The position numbers and the translations under genes were made by a program. From contig NZ_CP012700.1 in the NCBI RefSeq assembly GCF_001307295.1, forward strand, positions 1,057,001 to 1,121,000: a DNA stretch of 64,000 nt, in the 5' to 3' direction. The stretch is from Sphingopyxis macrogoltabida (GTDB lineage Bacteria; Pseudomonadota; Alphaproteobacteria; Sphingomonadales; Sphingomonadaceae). The notes under the pieces were generated by a model that saw only the letters and a program-made list of their open reading frames with translations, searched no databases and had not been told where the DNA came from. Below are positions 40,973 through 51,147 of the stretch, one piece after another. Within the stretch, counting starts at the first letter, position 1; each line of letters begins with the position of its first letter.

Positions 40973-41417
40973 CATTGTACCGGCTGATGTCCGCAGCCGG
41001 ATGATGGCAGGGATTAGGGCGACGAACACCAAACCCGAATTGCTGCTGCGCAAGGGACTTCATGCGCGCGGTCTGCGTTTTCGGCTCCACGATCCCGCGT
41101 TGCCGGGTAAGCCTGACATCGTGTTCCCGCGCCATCGGGCCGTGATCCTCGCCCATGGTTGCTTCTGGCATGGGCACAATTGTCACCTGTTCAAGTGGCC
41201 CTCGACGCGCCCTGATTTTTGGCAGGCGAAAATCGCCCGTAATCGGGAGGTTGATGCCCGTACCGACATCGCGCTCGCCACTGCCGGATGGCGGCAGGCG
41301 GTCGTCTGGGAATGCGCGCTCAAGGGGCGGACCCGATTGCTATTGGACAACGTAATCGACAGCTGTGAGAACTGGATCAGGTCCGACCTGCAGCGGATGG
41401 AAATCAGGGGAGCATAA
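40965..41417 (+). CDS. vsr: very short patch repair endonuclease Vsr
   Basis: 150 residues. Vsr nicks beside the T of T:G mismatches that arise from deamination of 5-methylcytosine. Residues align by number with E. coli Vsr: catalytic Asp51 (GKPDIVF), His64, His69, and zinc ligands Cys66, His71, Cys73 (CFWHGHNC) and Cys117 (VWECALKG). The gene overlaps the methyltransferase by eight bases, the usual coupling for this pair. No defects. Confidence 0.95.
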   Translation: MADIVPADVRSRMMAGIRATNTKPELLLRKGLHARGLRFRLHDPALPGKPDIVFPRHRAVILAHGCFWHGHNCHLFKWPSTRPDFWQAKIARNREVDARTDIALATAGWRQAVVWECALKGRTRLLLDNVIDSCENWIRSDLQRMEIRGA

Positions 41418-42635
41418 ATGCGTCGGGGGATGTTGTCGGACCTTTTCCTTGGTGTGGTCGCCAAGCAGCTGACGCTTGTCGAGACTATTACGGAGCGGTC
41501 GAACCAGCACGAGTTTCAGGGGACGAAGCCGCTGCGGCGCCTACTGGGCGACGAGGACCGGCGCGGCATCCCGACACGCTTCATCTGGATCTCCGGCGAG
41601 CAGGAAGCGCTGGCGGAGGACGGCTTCATGAGCTGGTCCAACGTCCGCAAGGGCAAACCTCGCGCGCCGGAATACCACCTCTATTATTCGGGCAACTCGG
41701 TCACCGAAATGATGCAGGCGGGCGATATGCTGTTTCTCGCGCTGCAACGGGATGGCTCCGTACTGGTCGTCATCACTCCCGCCGGCACCATCCAGAACCA
41801 GCTGATGTGGCTGTTCGGGCTGGAGGAGCAGCGTGAGCTTGGCTTTACCTACCAGGAAATCACGGCTGACCGAGGTGCCGAGCTGGACTTCGCAGCCCGG
41901 TACATTCTCGACGAGCTCGGCATTGAGCCCGAGGAGCCCGAGGCTGATCGGCTCGATGGCCTTATAGAGCAATTTGGGCTGCAATTCCCCACCACCCGGG
42001 TGTTTTCGGACCTCGCCCGTGCATCGCTGCCTGAGGTTTCAGCGGCAGATGACCCGGATCAGGCGCTGATTGACTGGATGGACCGCGAGGAACAGCTGTT
42101 CCGACGCCTCGAGCGCAGGATCGTGGCAGCGCGAATTGGCGACGGGTTCCGGGCAGCCGACGGCGCCGACGTCGACGGATTTCTGTCCTTCTCCCTGAGC
42201 GTCCAGAATCGGCGCAAGGCTCGTGCTGGTCAGGCTTTAGAGAACCATCTCGAGGCTGTATTTCAGGCTCAAGGTATCCGCTATCTACGCGGTGCCGAGA
42301 CCGAGAACCGCAACAAGCCTGACTTCCTCTTCCCGGGACAGGCTGAATATCGGGACCCAGCATTCCCGGCAGAGCGCCTCACGATGCTGGGCGCAAAATC
42401 GACTCTCAAGGACCGCTGGCGTCAGGTTCTATCCGAGGCTGTTCGCATTGAGGAAAAGCATCTGCTCACGCTGGAGCCGGGCATTTCAGAGAACCAGACC
42501 GACGAAATGCAGGCCAAGAAGCTACAGTTGGTAGTGCCGCAACGGCTTCACGCCACATATCGTCCGGCGCAACGAGCGTGGCTTATGCGGCTCGGTGACT
42601 TCGTGCCGCTAGTGAGATCAAGGCAGCAAATCTGA
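41418..42635 (+). CDS. EcoRII-type restriction endonuclease
   Basis: 405 residues. The N-terminal half (about 1-180) resembles the EcoRII effector-binding domain. The C-terminal half is the EcoRII-C catalytic domain: RAGQALENHLEAVFQAQGIR, then PDFLFPGQAEYRDPAFPAER and MLGAKSTLKDRWRQVL with the PD...K nuclease core, and finally LQLVVPQRLHATY. EcoRII cuts before CCWGG and needs two or more sites. Starts directly after the vsr stop, so methyltransferase, vsr and nuclease form one operon. It converges with the SNF2 helicase gene. Confidence 0.9.
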   Translation: MRRGMLSDLFLGVVAKQLTLVETITERSNQHEFQGTKPLRRLLGDEDRRGIPTRFIWISGEQEALAEDGFMSWSNVRKGKPRAPEYHLYYSGNSVTEMMQAGDMLFLALQRDGSVLVVITPAGTIQNQLMWLFGLEEQRELGFTYQEITADRGAELDFAARYILDELGIEPEEPEADRLDGLIEQFGLQFPTTRVFSDLARASLPEVSAADDPDQALIDWMDREEQLFRRLERRIVAARIGDGFRAADGADVDGFLSFSLSVQNRRKARAGQALENHLEAVFQAQGIRYLRGAETENRNKPDFLFPGQAEYRDPAFPAERLTMLGAKSTLKDRWRQVLSEAVRIEEKHLLTLEPGISENQTDEMQAKKLQLVVPQRLHATYRPAQRAWLMRLGDFVPLVRSRQQI

Positions 42636-42736
42636 CCGCACCGTAGCTCCACTTCCTTGGACTTCGACGATTCATTGCCCTCGCCACGGAACCAAGAGTT
42701 GCTCGCGCCTGCTTCGCAGCCGCACATAGGGCTGGA

Positions 42737-45679
42737 CTAATCGATACACCTGAGGCCCATCAAAATTGAGATTGTTTGGGGTTCACCCGCTCGAAGCTCT
42801 CCGGCTTGATACCGATGGATCAGAGCCAGAGCCTCACTTAAGTTGATGGCGCTTGATGTCGACAGTCGTTCGAGAGCGGCCACTTGCCCCAGCCAAAGCT
42901 CTTCCGGCACGCCCTCCGGTCGAGCGGTTCTCCGACGTTCCGCAGTAAGGTTCCGGTTTCGGAGTTCGGCTTCGAAAGTTGCCGACATCTGAGCCGCTAC
43001 GATCTCGAGGGCGCTTTTTGACCGTGCGACTGCATCTTCATGAAAATGCTTTGCAGCTTCTGTCACCAGATCCCGGTGCACCGCTTCCAAACGCTCAACC
43101 GACTCCTGTTTTATTAGCGGCTGAGAAGCAGGTCTGCCCCTTGCAACCGCCTTCCAGTCTGGTGGTGCAAACGGCTGCAGGCATGTTTCGATTTGCTCTC
43201 GTGACAACATGCACCAGCCCTCCTTCCCGTGAGCCGATCCGATGAGGAGCAGTCGCGGAGGTGCGGCAAGCCGAACCGCGCGCTGGACCGCCCGCCACCG
43301 GCTCATGAGCGCCTTGCGATCTGCAAGAAGGGCGATGCGTTGCGCGTCGGTCGGGGCGGTGGCAAGCAGTTCCTCCGCCTCGGTGGACCACAGACTTGGC
43401 AAAAACTCGTCGGGAAATGGGTCCAGTTGCGCGGCGACCAACAGAACCGTGGAGCCGATTGCGAGCGCCGGGTGGCCTTCTGGCATCATGACAACGGTCT
43501 GCGTGAGGCGCTTGGCCCGACTAAACGTGGAAGCCGCCGCAGCGCAGTACCCGCCCACGAGGGTGTCGAAGATGACGCTACCGTTATCGAGGAAGTGGAG
43601 CGGGCGCGGCGTGTCTTCGCCTTCGTCCGTCAGGACTGTCCTGCGCGGGGGAGACGAGACGTCGGAACGGCGCAGGATGAAGGGAAGATGGTCCGACATC
43701 CAGCGCTCATGATTAACCCCCGGTAGCAAGAATGGGCTTTGACCTGCTCTGCCGGATGCTGCCTGACGTGGATACCACAGTGTTCGAAAGCAATAGCTGT
43801 CGACCTTGTCAGCCCTGCGCCCGACATCGAAATCCCCCGCTCGATCCATCGTCTTGAGCCAGATGGACATGGCGCTCTCTTTTCTCGCTACTGGCGTATG
43901 TCCGGCGAAGTTCGCTCCCATAGACTGGCGCTCCTGGTCCGGCTGTTGCCACGTAGCGTAAAGCTCCCGTGCCGCAACGGTGTTCACTGACGGGTCAAGT
44001 TTGATACTGCTCGGAAGCCCTTGATCTGCCGCGGCGAGCTTTGAGACGGGATCCGGGCTTGATCCCACGACGGCTGTTTGTGCCAAGATCTGCTGAACAT
44101 CAGTAAGCTGCTCCGGGGAAAGTGGCGGAAGGGGGGCGTCGAAGACGCCCATCGCAGCCATACAGTCAGCTACCGCAGTTTCCTGCGCTCCTTCGACGAG
44201 TATTCGCCAAATATCTATCCACCGTTGCCCATGACGGTCAGCGCGGCCGCCGCCCAACCGGTCGATGCGCCCGATTAGCTGGTCAATGCTGTCGATCTCC
44301 CAAGGGAGTGAGTAGAAAATCATACCGCTGGAGATCTGATGGAGATTTAGCCCGGCCTGAACCCAATCGCCCACCAGAAGTAGACGGCTAACTCCTGAGT
44401 TGAGTGGGGCAAGCGTCGCCTGCATTTCCCGCAGATTGGTAACCCGGTCGACCTCCCCCGAAGACGGCCTCCGCAGCACGGAGATTGCTGCCTCAAGCTC
44501 TGGAAAGTACCTCGGCAACGCCGCCTGCAGCAGATCGATCGTCGGATTATCGCCGCATACGATAATAAATGTCTGGTCCGGGTCCTTCGTCCACTGGCTT
44601 GCGAGAATATCGAGGAGCGCGCCAAGCCGGGCGTCGCCGGGATCGTCGAGCGTGAGCTGACGCGCAGTGCGGGCCAGTTCGCTTAGTTCCCCGCCACGGC
44701 TAGCTATCTCTGCGAGGACAACGCGCGCCGCGCGCGCACTGCGCTGCAGAGACTTTGCCGAGGTCCATTGGGGGCCTTCAAAACCGAGGCGCGAATCTGC
44801 GTTGCGAACGAGAGCGCGAGCAATTTCAATCCTGAGCCGTTCATGGTGCAACGGCTGCACACGTATGGAGTGGTTGCGCCTGCGCGGGAGCCGATCGTTC
44901 CAGTCACTTCGGCTATTTCTCACGATTCGCCGCCCAGCCGCGAACCGGGCGTGAACCAGTGGAAATGCGTCGGCACCTTTCAGAAGTTCAGTCGCTGCGC
45001 CCGCTTCCCGTTCCGCGAGCAGCTCATCAATCGTCTTATTCTGAAGTTGCGCGAGCTGAGCAATTTCAGGTTCCAGAATTCGCATCAGCATGTTGCGCCA
45101 GGCACCATCTCCAAGGCGAGGTGTCGCCGAAAGCACCAAGACTTGTCTGAAGCCGTCAGCAAGTTGAGAAATCGTTTGAACCGCATCTCGGGGCATCGTC
45201 TGCGGCTCATCGACAATGAGTAGATCGAACACCTTGTTGTCGGCTTGGAAAATGCGGCCTCCTTCATCGTCTCTGACCGTAAGGTCGCGCGGGCGCACCA
45301 AGGTCACGGATGGCAGATTTGCAGGGTCAAAGTCCGAAGCGCCAACCAGAGCAGGCATGACGTGACCCTTGGTCCAGCATTCGTCCTGCCATTGCGAAAG
45401 AAGGTTGTCAGGGGCAACAACGAGCGTTCGATGCGTCGGGTCCTGAAACCTGAGCGCATTCACGATCATCAGCGCCTGAACTGTTTTGCCGAGACCCACT
45501 TCATCGCTAATCAAATGACGTATTTCGGCTTCAGAAAGCACCCGGCGGACAGTCGCCAGCTGATGCGGAAGTGGTTCAGCAGCCACCCCGAGCGCGCCGC
45601 CCAGCCCTTCGTTAAGAGCAAACGCACGCATCCGGTACGCGCCGACGCAGTTTACGAACCTGAGAAACGGATCCGTCAC
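42737..45679 (-). CDS. SNF2/RapA-like helicase, DrmD-like candidate
   Basis: 980 residues from GTG 45679, which overlaps the preceding stop by four bases. SF2 motifs: Q-motif-like PLPHQLATV, Walker A DEVGLGKT (59-66), DEPQ in place of DEAH (157-160, LLIVDEPQTM), LVLSATPR, VGDWVQAGLNLHQ and motif VI IGRIDRLGGGRADRHGQ. The C-terminal 400 residues have no recognised domain. Paired with a large unknown gene and divergent from the DrmA/DrmB-like genes, it could correspond to DrmD, the SNF2 protein of class 1 DISARM. Homology to DrmD itself was not tested, so that label is inference. Confidence 0.8.
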   Translation of the reverse strand: MTDPFLRFVNCVGAYRMRAFALNEGLGGALGVAAEPLPHQLATVRRVLSEAEIRHLISDEVGLGKTVQALMIVNALRFQDPTHRTLVVAPDNLLSQWQDECWTKGHVMPALVGASDFDPANLPSVTLVRPRDLTVRDDEGGRIFQADNKVFDLLIVDEPQTMPRDAVQTISQLADGFRQVLVLSATPRLGDGAWRNMLMRILEPEIAQLAQLQNKTIDELLAEREAGAATELLKGADAFPLVHARFAAGRRIVRNSRSDWNDRLPRRRNHSIRVQPLHHERLRIEIARALVRNADSRLGFEGPQWTSAKSLQRSARAARVVLAEIASRGGELSELARTARQLTLDDPGDARLGALLDILASQWTKDPDQTFIIVCGDNPTIDLLQAALPRYFPELEAAISVLRRPSSGEVDRVTNLREMQATLAPLNSGVSRLLLVGDWVQAGLNLHQISSGMIFYSLPWEIDSIDQLIGRIDRLGGGRADRHGQRWIDIWRILVEGAQETAVADCMAAMGVFDAPLPPLSPEQLTDVQQILAQTAVVGSSPDPVSKLAAADQGLPSSIKLDPSVNTVAARELYATWQQPDQERQSMGANFAGHTPVARKESAMSIWLKTMDRAGDFDVGRRADKVDSYCFRTLWYPRQAASGRAGQSPFLLPGVNHERWMSDHLPFILRRSDVSSPPRRTVLTDEGEDTPRPLHFLDNGSVIFDTLVGGYCAAAASTFSRAKRLTQTVVMMPEGHPALAIGSTVLLVAAQLDPFPDEFLPSLWSTEAEELLATAPTDAQRIALLADRKALMSRWRAVQRAVRLAAPPRLLLIGSAHGKEGWCMLSREQIETCLQPFAPPDWKAVARGRPASQPLIKQESVERLEAVHRDLVTEAAKHFHEDAVARSKSALEIVAAQMSATFEAELRNRNLTAERRRTARPEGVPEELWLGQVAALERLSTSSAINLSEALALIHRYQAGELRAGEPQTISILMGLRCID

Positions 45680-48633
45680 GCTGTGGCAATCTCCGGCAGG
45701 TCTCGCGCCGCAAGGCGCCACCGCAAGCAGACATATCGGACGGCGCGAGCCGTTTGCGTGTCAGAGAGTGCGTGAGCGAGGGTTTCACCCCAGTTTTCGC
45801 CCGCAATCACCTGAGCCGGGCAAAGCCAGAACTGGAGAAGCGTCCGGATTTCAGACCTCCCCATCCATCGAAATCCGGGCCTCCTGAAACTGTCGACGTG
45901 GCAGCTGTCGAGGAGATCTACCAAGTCGTCTTGTGTGAGCTCTCCATACCATGCGTTGACTAGCGCGTTCCAGCGGCGTGCGGGTAGGATCAATGGCCTG
46001 AACATGGGTAACGTGGCAAGGACAGCAGCCTCTTGAAGTGCAGCTTTCCAGACGTGAGCTGGGCGGCTCATATCAGGCTCTTCGAAAGTTTCGTGACCGA
46101 GGTCTTCATGATACCTCCGCAGATCGTCGTATGCGTCTATGACGGCCAAATCGAGGTTGCCTGCGGTGTCGTCGTCCCATTCAGAGAGTGCCAAAGAGAC
46201 ATCGGGAATCTCATCGCGAAGTCGTTGAATTAAATATCCGTTCAGTCGCGCGCGGTCAGATCGGCTCGAGATCACGGGGAGATCATTACCTCTGGTCAGC
46301 CACTTCCGCCAGGCGCAGTGGACGACGGCACCATGTGACGACAAAATAGTAAGATCGAGGCCTTCTTCCAGCTCCAGCCAGGCATCGCCGCATAGCATGC
46401 GAGTCACCGCTGCTTCGAGCTCGCCTGCGATCGATGATCGCTGCCAATCACTGATCGCGTTTCGGCATTGCGCCAGTCTCCACGCCACCGCCGAGCGTGC
46501 CAGATCAACAATGCCGAAGCGGTCCGAGAGGCTCACTGCCTCGCGAACAACAGGCGGCACGATGCAATTTTGCGGTGCGAATGCGGGTTGCCCATGATCC
46601 AGCACTAATGCCGCAGAGAGCGCTTCGTGGTCGCGGGCGTCCGCTACCAAAAGTTGCAAGCCTCTTGGATCAGCTCGGCCGCTCTTGAGTATCGGGGCAT
46701 CGGCCGTTGCAATGAGTGTTGGGATTTCCCTGGAAAGTCCGTCTTCCGCCGACCACAGGCCGGTGTCACGATCATACGTCAGACGGTTGATCGGCGGTAG
46801 CAGCTCCACAACCTCCGTTCGAAATCCGTCAACCGAGACTCGCAACTTTGCAGCGCCTGACGTGATCGGAGTCTTAAAAAGCTGCGCCCGGAGTTCCTGA
46901 AAAATCTTGGAGGTGCCGCGAACGAGCGCCGGAACTCTCTCGAGAACTCCTTCAGAGGTGATCGTTGGCATTCCTCCTGCAGTTAGCCGCAAACGCACTC
47001 GAACACCCTCAAGAGCAACAGGTGCGGATACACGAACCGAAAGATTTCCACTTTCCAGATCCGCCAATGTCGGCCGTGGAGGGTCCAGTGCAATCTCGGC
47101 GGACTCTGCCTCCGGAAGCTCAACCATTTCAAACAGGATTTTGCTGTCGCCCGCCTCGCTACACTCGATCCAATGCTCGCCGCATGCAGGTTTGAAGACC
47201 GACCAACTTTGATCGCCAACCCGCATGACACGGCCGGGATCAATGCTGCCATCCAGTTTCGGTGAGATGCCCACGCTGCTGGCCGAGACAAAAACGGGAA
47301 ATGCTGCAGCGAACTTTGAGGCTGCACCAGGTAACGGCAAGCCCATAACTTGCAGTCCGGTCTTGCCAATGACAAAGCCTGATCGGCGCAAGACTTCCGC
47401 ATCTGCTTTGTCAGCCGTCGAAAGCCAACTGAATTCCGGCGCGGACGGTTCGCCGGTCGCAATCCATCGAATTACATGCGAACGAGCAGGTAATTGCTCA
47501 CCCGGGAAAACAGCCTGTGCCTCTACAAACCCGGCACCGACAAGGAAGAAGGATGTGCTACTCGGCTGGAGAGCAGCAAGGATCTTCTCACCGGATTCGT
47601 CGAGTTGTTCCAGTTCACCGTCTAGGCAGAGCGGAGCAGCGGGAAGCTCTGCCGGAAGCCCGATTGCAATCGCTCCACCGAACAGAAATGTCCGCAGGGG
47701 AACCGCCCTATCCGCGCCAACAGCTCTGATCCGATCGCCCGGAGAGCGCAACAATCCTGCCACCTCCTGCCGCACTTCAGTCGGGAGAACGGGGCCTCTG
47801 ACGAGCAGATGAGTCGGCGATTGCTCCTTAAGCGCCAACACGTAGCGAGCCGGCGGAACACTGACGACGTTCCTGAACTTCCGCTCCGTTATGCGTCGTG
47901 CTTCGTGGATCGCGCGCGACGCGCCCGCGTCTTTTCGCAGATCGCGGTCGATCCGCTCCAGTATAGCGCCCGACAGCCAGCCATCGGATGCTGGGTGCAG
48001 CAAGCGCCTCATTACTTCCGACGCTGTATCCGTCTGCTGAAGCCAGTTTTCGAAACGACGACTTGCCTGACCGACGGCGATTTGCACTAGGTATTGATGA
48101 AGCGCTTCGGGATCATTTCCCGAGATTCCAGCCCGGAGCGCTTGCCGCAATGCGCGAGCGAGCTGCGGTTGCAGCTCCAGCGGAACCAGAGCGTTTGCAA
48201 TTGGCCAGGCGATTAGTGGGAAATGGCGCTCCCAAGCACTGTTTCCTGGTTTCGCTATGGCGAACTCGCGATGCCCGAGTTCGAAAAATCGGACTAGTGC
48301 TGACCGAAATCCACCACCAGCGATGTGGTGAAGGTCTTGCTCGACTACGGGCCAGAAGTCGGTTCCGGTCCCTCGATATCGATATCCCACCTCAGCCGTT
48401 ACAGCCAAAAGCGGGAGGTACGACCAGTTCCACTGAGGGCTTGAAAGGCTGGGGTCACGCTCGAGCGCGCGCCAAAGTAAATCCCTTACCCCGATTAGAT
48501 CGTCAGCACGCAGGCCGTGCTCTATCATGAAAACAGGAAAAGAGCGGCGGTCTTCGGACATCCTTGAAATGCGACTGCCGATCTCTTGGTGTTTTTCTTT
48601 TAGGAGATCTAGCGCCGACATTGTTACTTTCAT
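45676..48633 (-). CDS. large protein of unknown function in the DISARM-like cluster
   Basis: About 985 residues. No domain recognised. The N-terminal third is helical and tryptophan-rich (SSPQWNWSYLPLLAVTAEVG, HFPLIAWPIANALVPLELQP). The middle (about 280-640) is mostly beta-like, with repeated Val/Pro-rich strands. The C-terminal 300 residues are helical (LDLTILSSHGAVVHCAWRKW). No Walker motif, membrane helix or obvious nuclease motif. It is translationally coupled to the SNF2 helicase and transcribed away from the UvrD-like gene. It could be a structural or target-recognition subunit. The start could be ATG 48633 or 48621; there is no strong ribosome-binding site at either. Confidence 0.7.
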   Translation of the reverse strand: MKVTMSALDLLKEKHQEIGSRISRMSEDRRSFPVFMIEHGLRADDLIGVRDLLWRALERDPSLSSPQWNWSYLPLLAVTAEVGYRYRGTGTDFWPVVEQDLHHIAGGGFRSALVRFFELGHREFAIAKPGNSAWERHFPLIAWPIANALVPLELQPQLARALRQALRAGISGNDPEALHQYLVQIAVGQASRRFENWLQQTDTASEVMRRLLHPASDGWLSGAILERIDRDLRKDAGASRAIHEARRITERKFRNVVSVPPARYVLALKEQSPTHLLVRGPVLPTEVRQEVAGLLRSPGDRIRAVGADRAVPLRTFLFGGAIAIGLPAELPAAPLCLDGELEQLDESGEKILAALQPSSTSFFLVGAGFVEAQAVFPGEQLPARSHVIRWIATGEPSAPEFSWLSTADKADAEVLRRSGFVIGKTGLQVMGLPLPGAASKFAAAFPVFVSASSVGISPKLDGSIDPGRVMRVGDQSWSVFKPACGEHWIECSEAGDSKILFEMVELPEAESAEIALDPPRPTLADLESGNLSVRVSAPVALEGVRVRLRLTAGGMPTITSEGVLERVPALVRGTSKIFQELRAQLFKTPITSGAAKLRVSVDGFRTEVVELLPPINRLTYDRDTGLWSAEDGLSREIPTLIATADAPILKSGRADPRGLQLLVADARDHEALSAALVLDHGQPAFAPQNCIVPPVVREAVSLSDRFGIVDLARSAVAWRLAQCRNAISDWQRSSIAGELEAAVTRMLCGDAWLELEEGLDLTILSSHGAVVHCAWRKWLTRGNDLPVISSRSDRARLNGYLIQRLRDEIPDVSLALSEWDDDTAGNLDLAVIDAYDDLRRYHEDLGHETFEEPDMSRPAHVWKAALQEAAVLATLPMFRPLILPARRWNALVNAWYGELTQDDLVDLLDSCHVDSFRRPGFRWMGRSEIRTLLQFWLCPAQVIAGENWGETLAHALSDTQTARAVRYVCLRWRLAARDLPEIATA

Positions 48634-48765
48634 GCACAAGAGGCGTGGTCGGGGCGGATCCAAAAAAATTGATTGCCCCTCATTCCCCTATGCGCAACAC
48701 ACTGGCCTACAGACCTTTCTCCGGTCAACTCGGATTTATTGAAGCGGCGAGAAATCTTGGTGAAG
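48634..48765. promoter_or_regulatory. divergent promoter region of the DISARM-like cluster
   Basis: About 130 bases between the two divergent operons, more AT-rich than its surroundings (CCAAAAAAATTGATTGC at 48660-48676). It should contain both promoters. No palindrome long enough to name an operator. Confidence 0.45.
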
Positions 48766-51120
48766 ATGCGTTCTAACGTCAGGGATATGCGCATTTCGCA
48801 GGAGTTCCAGGAGCTACGACGCATAGCCGACTTCATCCGCAGCTTTGTGCATGCTCGGAGATCGGCGAGTGTCGCGGAGGTCTGTGAGTGGGCGAGCCGA
48901 TTCCTCGATCCGCTTGGCGCAAGCGAGGATGCCCGGATACGGCCGCTGATTTCGCTCCTTTGCGAGGCCGGAGATTTTGGATTTGGAAGCGTACGCGAGG
49001 AGCAGGTTCTGATCGCTCTGCCGGAGCGGCGAGTGGAACTGCCGGACGGTCGGGTGATTCGCGTGGGTGATCACGGAATGCCTATGTCTGAAGAAGGTAT
49101 CGGTCTCTTTCCCGACGCCGCCTTGCCTCCGTGTTGCAGCTTGTTGGAGTATTTGCAGGAAATCGATGACGCACCGCCGCCGCATCTGGAGCGATTCGTG
49201 ACTCCCTCAGGCACGTGGGCGGAGGTAGCCGAAATTCCAAAGGCGCTGTCACGCGCACTCGCACTATGCGGCAGTTTTGATCCAGCTACAAAGTCGTGGT
49301 TCATCAGCGATCAGAACGCCAGTTTCATCAACGACTGGCTCGGGCTTCATGAGCAATGGCAAAGCCTGGCAGACGCCGCCGGGCCTGACCCGGAGCAGCA
49401 ACGCGTAATTGAAGCGCCTGCGAATGCGCGATTGTTGGTGGAGGCAGGGCCCGGTTCAGGCAAGACTTTCGTGGCATGCGCACGGATAGCTTCACTCGTG
49501 GACCTTGGAGAGGTCGTCCCGTCACGAATTCTCGTTTTGAGTTTCACGCGCGTGGCAGTGGCCGAACTTCGTGATCGCGTCGCCGCATTGAGCCCTTCTT
49601 CGGCAACCTCTGCGATCCACACGCGAACATTCGATGCATTTGCTGCGCGCTTGCTTGGGGCCGCAGGCCAGCCGGTCAAGGGGGGGCACGATGCTTCGAT
49701 CCGAGCGGCGACACGGCTGCTCGTGCGCAAAGATCCGCTTGTTCTTGATATTGTTTCGGGATTCGAGCACGTCGTCATCGATGAGGCGCAGGACCTTGTG
49801 GGGGATCGGAAAGCCTTCTGTGACGCACTCGTTGAGGCGCTGCACGACGGTTGCGGAGTCACTGTTCTGGGTGATCCTGCGCAGGCTATCTACGGCTATC
49901 AGGTCACGGAAGCTGAGAGAGACGCGTTCGTCGAAACCGTCTGCAATCGTGCCGAATTTTCGACCATCCGTCTTGAACAGGATCACCGGACGAAAACTCC
50001 GGCACTGGGTGATATGTTCGCCGAATGCCGCGATGAGCTGCTGTCCCCTGCCTCAGATCAGCGGGCACGCTACTTCAAGGTGCGCGATCGTATCCAAGCT
50101 GCTGCATCAGAGAGCGGCATTTCTGGGTTCGCCGGTCACGCTTCCACGACGCGTGGTCTGATCCTCACGCGGGGGCGCGGCGCGCTTATCACCGCCGCAG
50201 AAGCGTTGAGGTATCGAGGCCGGGAATTTCGGATCCGTGTTCCAGATCGCCCATTGCACATCGAAGCGTGGATCGGGGCGACCTTGGGCGGCTTGCCCGG
50301 AAATGAGCGTATATCGAGAGATGGCTTTTCCGCCCTGTTCGACGAACTGGCACCTGCCTGTGACCGGGATATTGCCGAATGCTGGGAAATCCTGCAGGAA
50401 CTTGAAGGTGCAACTGGACCCCATGTCATCGTTTCCAACATTGCCGAGGCGCTTGAAGATCCAGTCCTCGAGATCGTCCGCGATCATGAGGGGAACACGG
50501 GCCCACTGCTGTCTACCATTCACGCAATCAAGGGTCGAGAGAGCGACCGCGTGATGTTGCTGTTGACGAAAGCTCCAACTGGAGAAGATGTTGACTGGGA
50601 CGAAGAAGCGAGGACGCTTTATGTTGGAGCGACCCGTGCATCTGCGGAATTGCGGACGGGATGGGTTACCCCGAACAGATACTTCCGAACAGGGAGACCT
50701 GAACGATACTGGGCTCCGCGCGCAGGCTATCGAATGCTTGAGATTGGACTAGACGGTGATCTGTTGAGCTGGAGCGATCTTCTTAAAAACGGTCTCGTTC
50801 CAAAGCCGCGCGAAACCGTTTCTGCAATCTGGGCGGCTGCTCGCGCCCAATCATCGTTAAGGGCGGTGCGGAACAATGCAGGGCAGTACATCCTGTCCCT
50901 CCTTGATGAGAACTCCACACCGCTGGGCTGCCTGTCCGCAACGTTTCTCGAGATTCTGCATGGAATTACGCAAGCTGATCCCGAAAGCCCCGGGCCCGAC
51001 GCGGTGGACGCAATAGCTATGTCCGGAGCAACGACAGTATTCTCTTCTGGCGTAACCGGAAATTCACCTCCAATCGGGCTTATGCCCTTGCTGAGCGGAT
51101 TTTGCCGGGTCGATCGCTGA
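48766..51120 (+). CDS. UvrD/Rep-like superfamily 1 helicase
   Basis: 784 residues from ATG 48766 (ATG 48673 is also in frame). An N-terminal region of about 200 residues is not recognised. Then come SF1A motifs: Q-motif DPEQQRVIEAPANARLLVEA, Walker A AGPGSGKT (about 227-234), Ia LVLSFTRVAVAELRDR, Walker B IDEAQDL (about 338-344), III VLGDPAQAIYGY, QDHR, ILSTIHAIKGRESDRV-like motif V and LYVGATRAS (VI). It probably unwinds or translocates on DNA. First gene of a four-gene plus-strand operon with DrmA-like, DrmB-like and NERD-helicase genes. Confidence 0.88.
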   Translation: MRSNVRDMRISQEFQELRRIADFIRSFVHARRSASVAEVCEWASRFLDPLGASEDARIRPLISLLCEAGDFGFGSVREEQVLIALPERRVELPDGRVIRVGDHGMPMSEEGIGLFPDAALPPCCSLLEYLQEIDDAPPPHLERFVTPSGTWAEVAEIPKALSRALALCGSFDPATKSWFISDQNASFINDWLGLHEQWQSLADAAGPDPEQQRVIEAPANARLLVEAGPGSGKTFVACARIASLVDLGEVVPSRILVLSFTRVAVAELRDRVAALSPSSATSAIHTRTFDAFAARLLGAAGQPVKGGHDASIRAATRLLVRKDPLVLDIVSGFEHVVIDEAQDLVGDRKAFCDALVEALHDGCGVTVLGDPAQAIYGYQVTEAERDAFVETVCNRAEFSTIRLEQDHRTKTPALGDMFAECRDELLSPASDQRARYFKVRDRIQAAASESGISGFAGHASTTRGLILTRGRGALITAAEALRYRGREFRIRVPDRPLHIEAWIGATLGGLPGNERISRDGFSALFDELAPACDRDIAECWEILQELEGATGPHVIVSNIAEALEDPVLEIVRDHEGNTGPLLSTIHAIKGRESDRVMLLLTKAPTGEDVDWDEEARTLYVGATRASAELRTGWVTPNRYFRTGRPERYWAPRAGYRMLEIGLDGDLLSWSDLLKNGLVPKPRETVSAIWAAARAQSSLRAVRNNAGQYILSLLDENSTPLGCLSATFLEILHGITQADPESPGPDAVDAIAMSGATTVFSSGVTGNSPPIGLMPLLSGFCRVDR

Positions 51121-51147
51121 GACCAGTATGCTTTGAGGGGACTAAAG

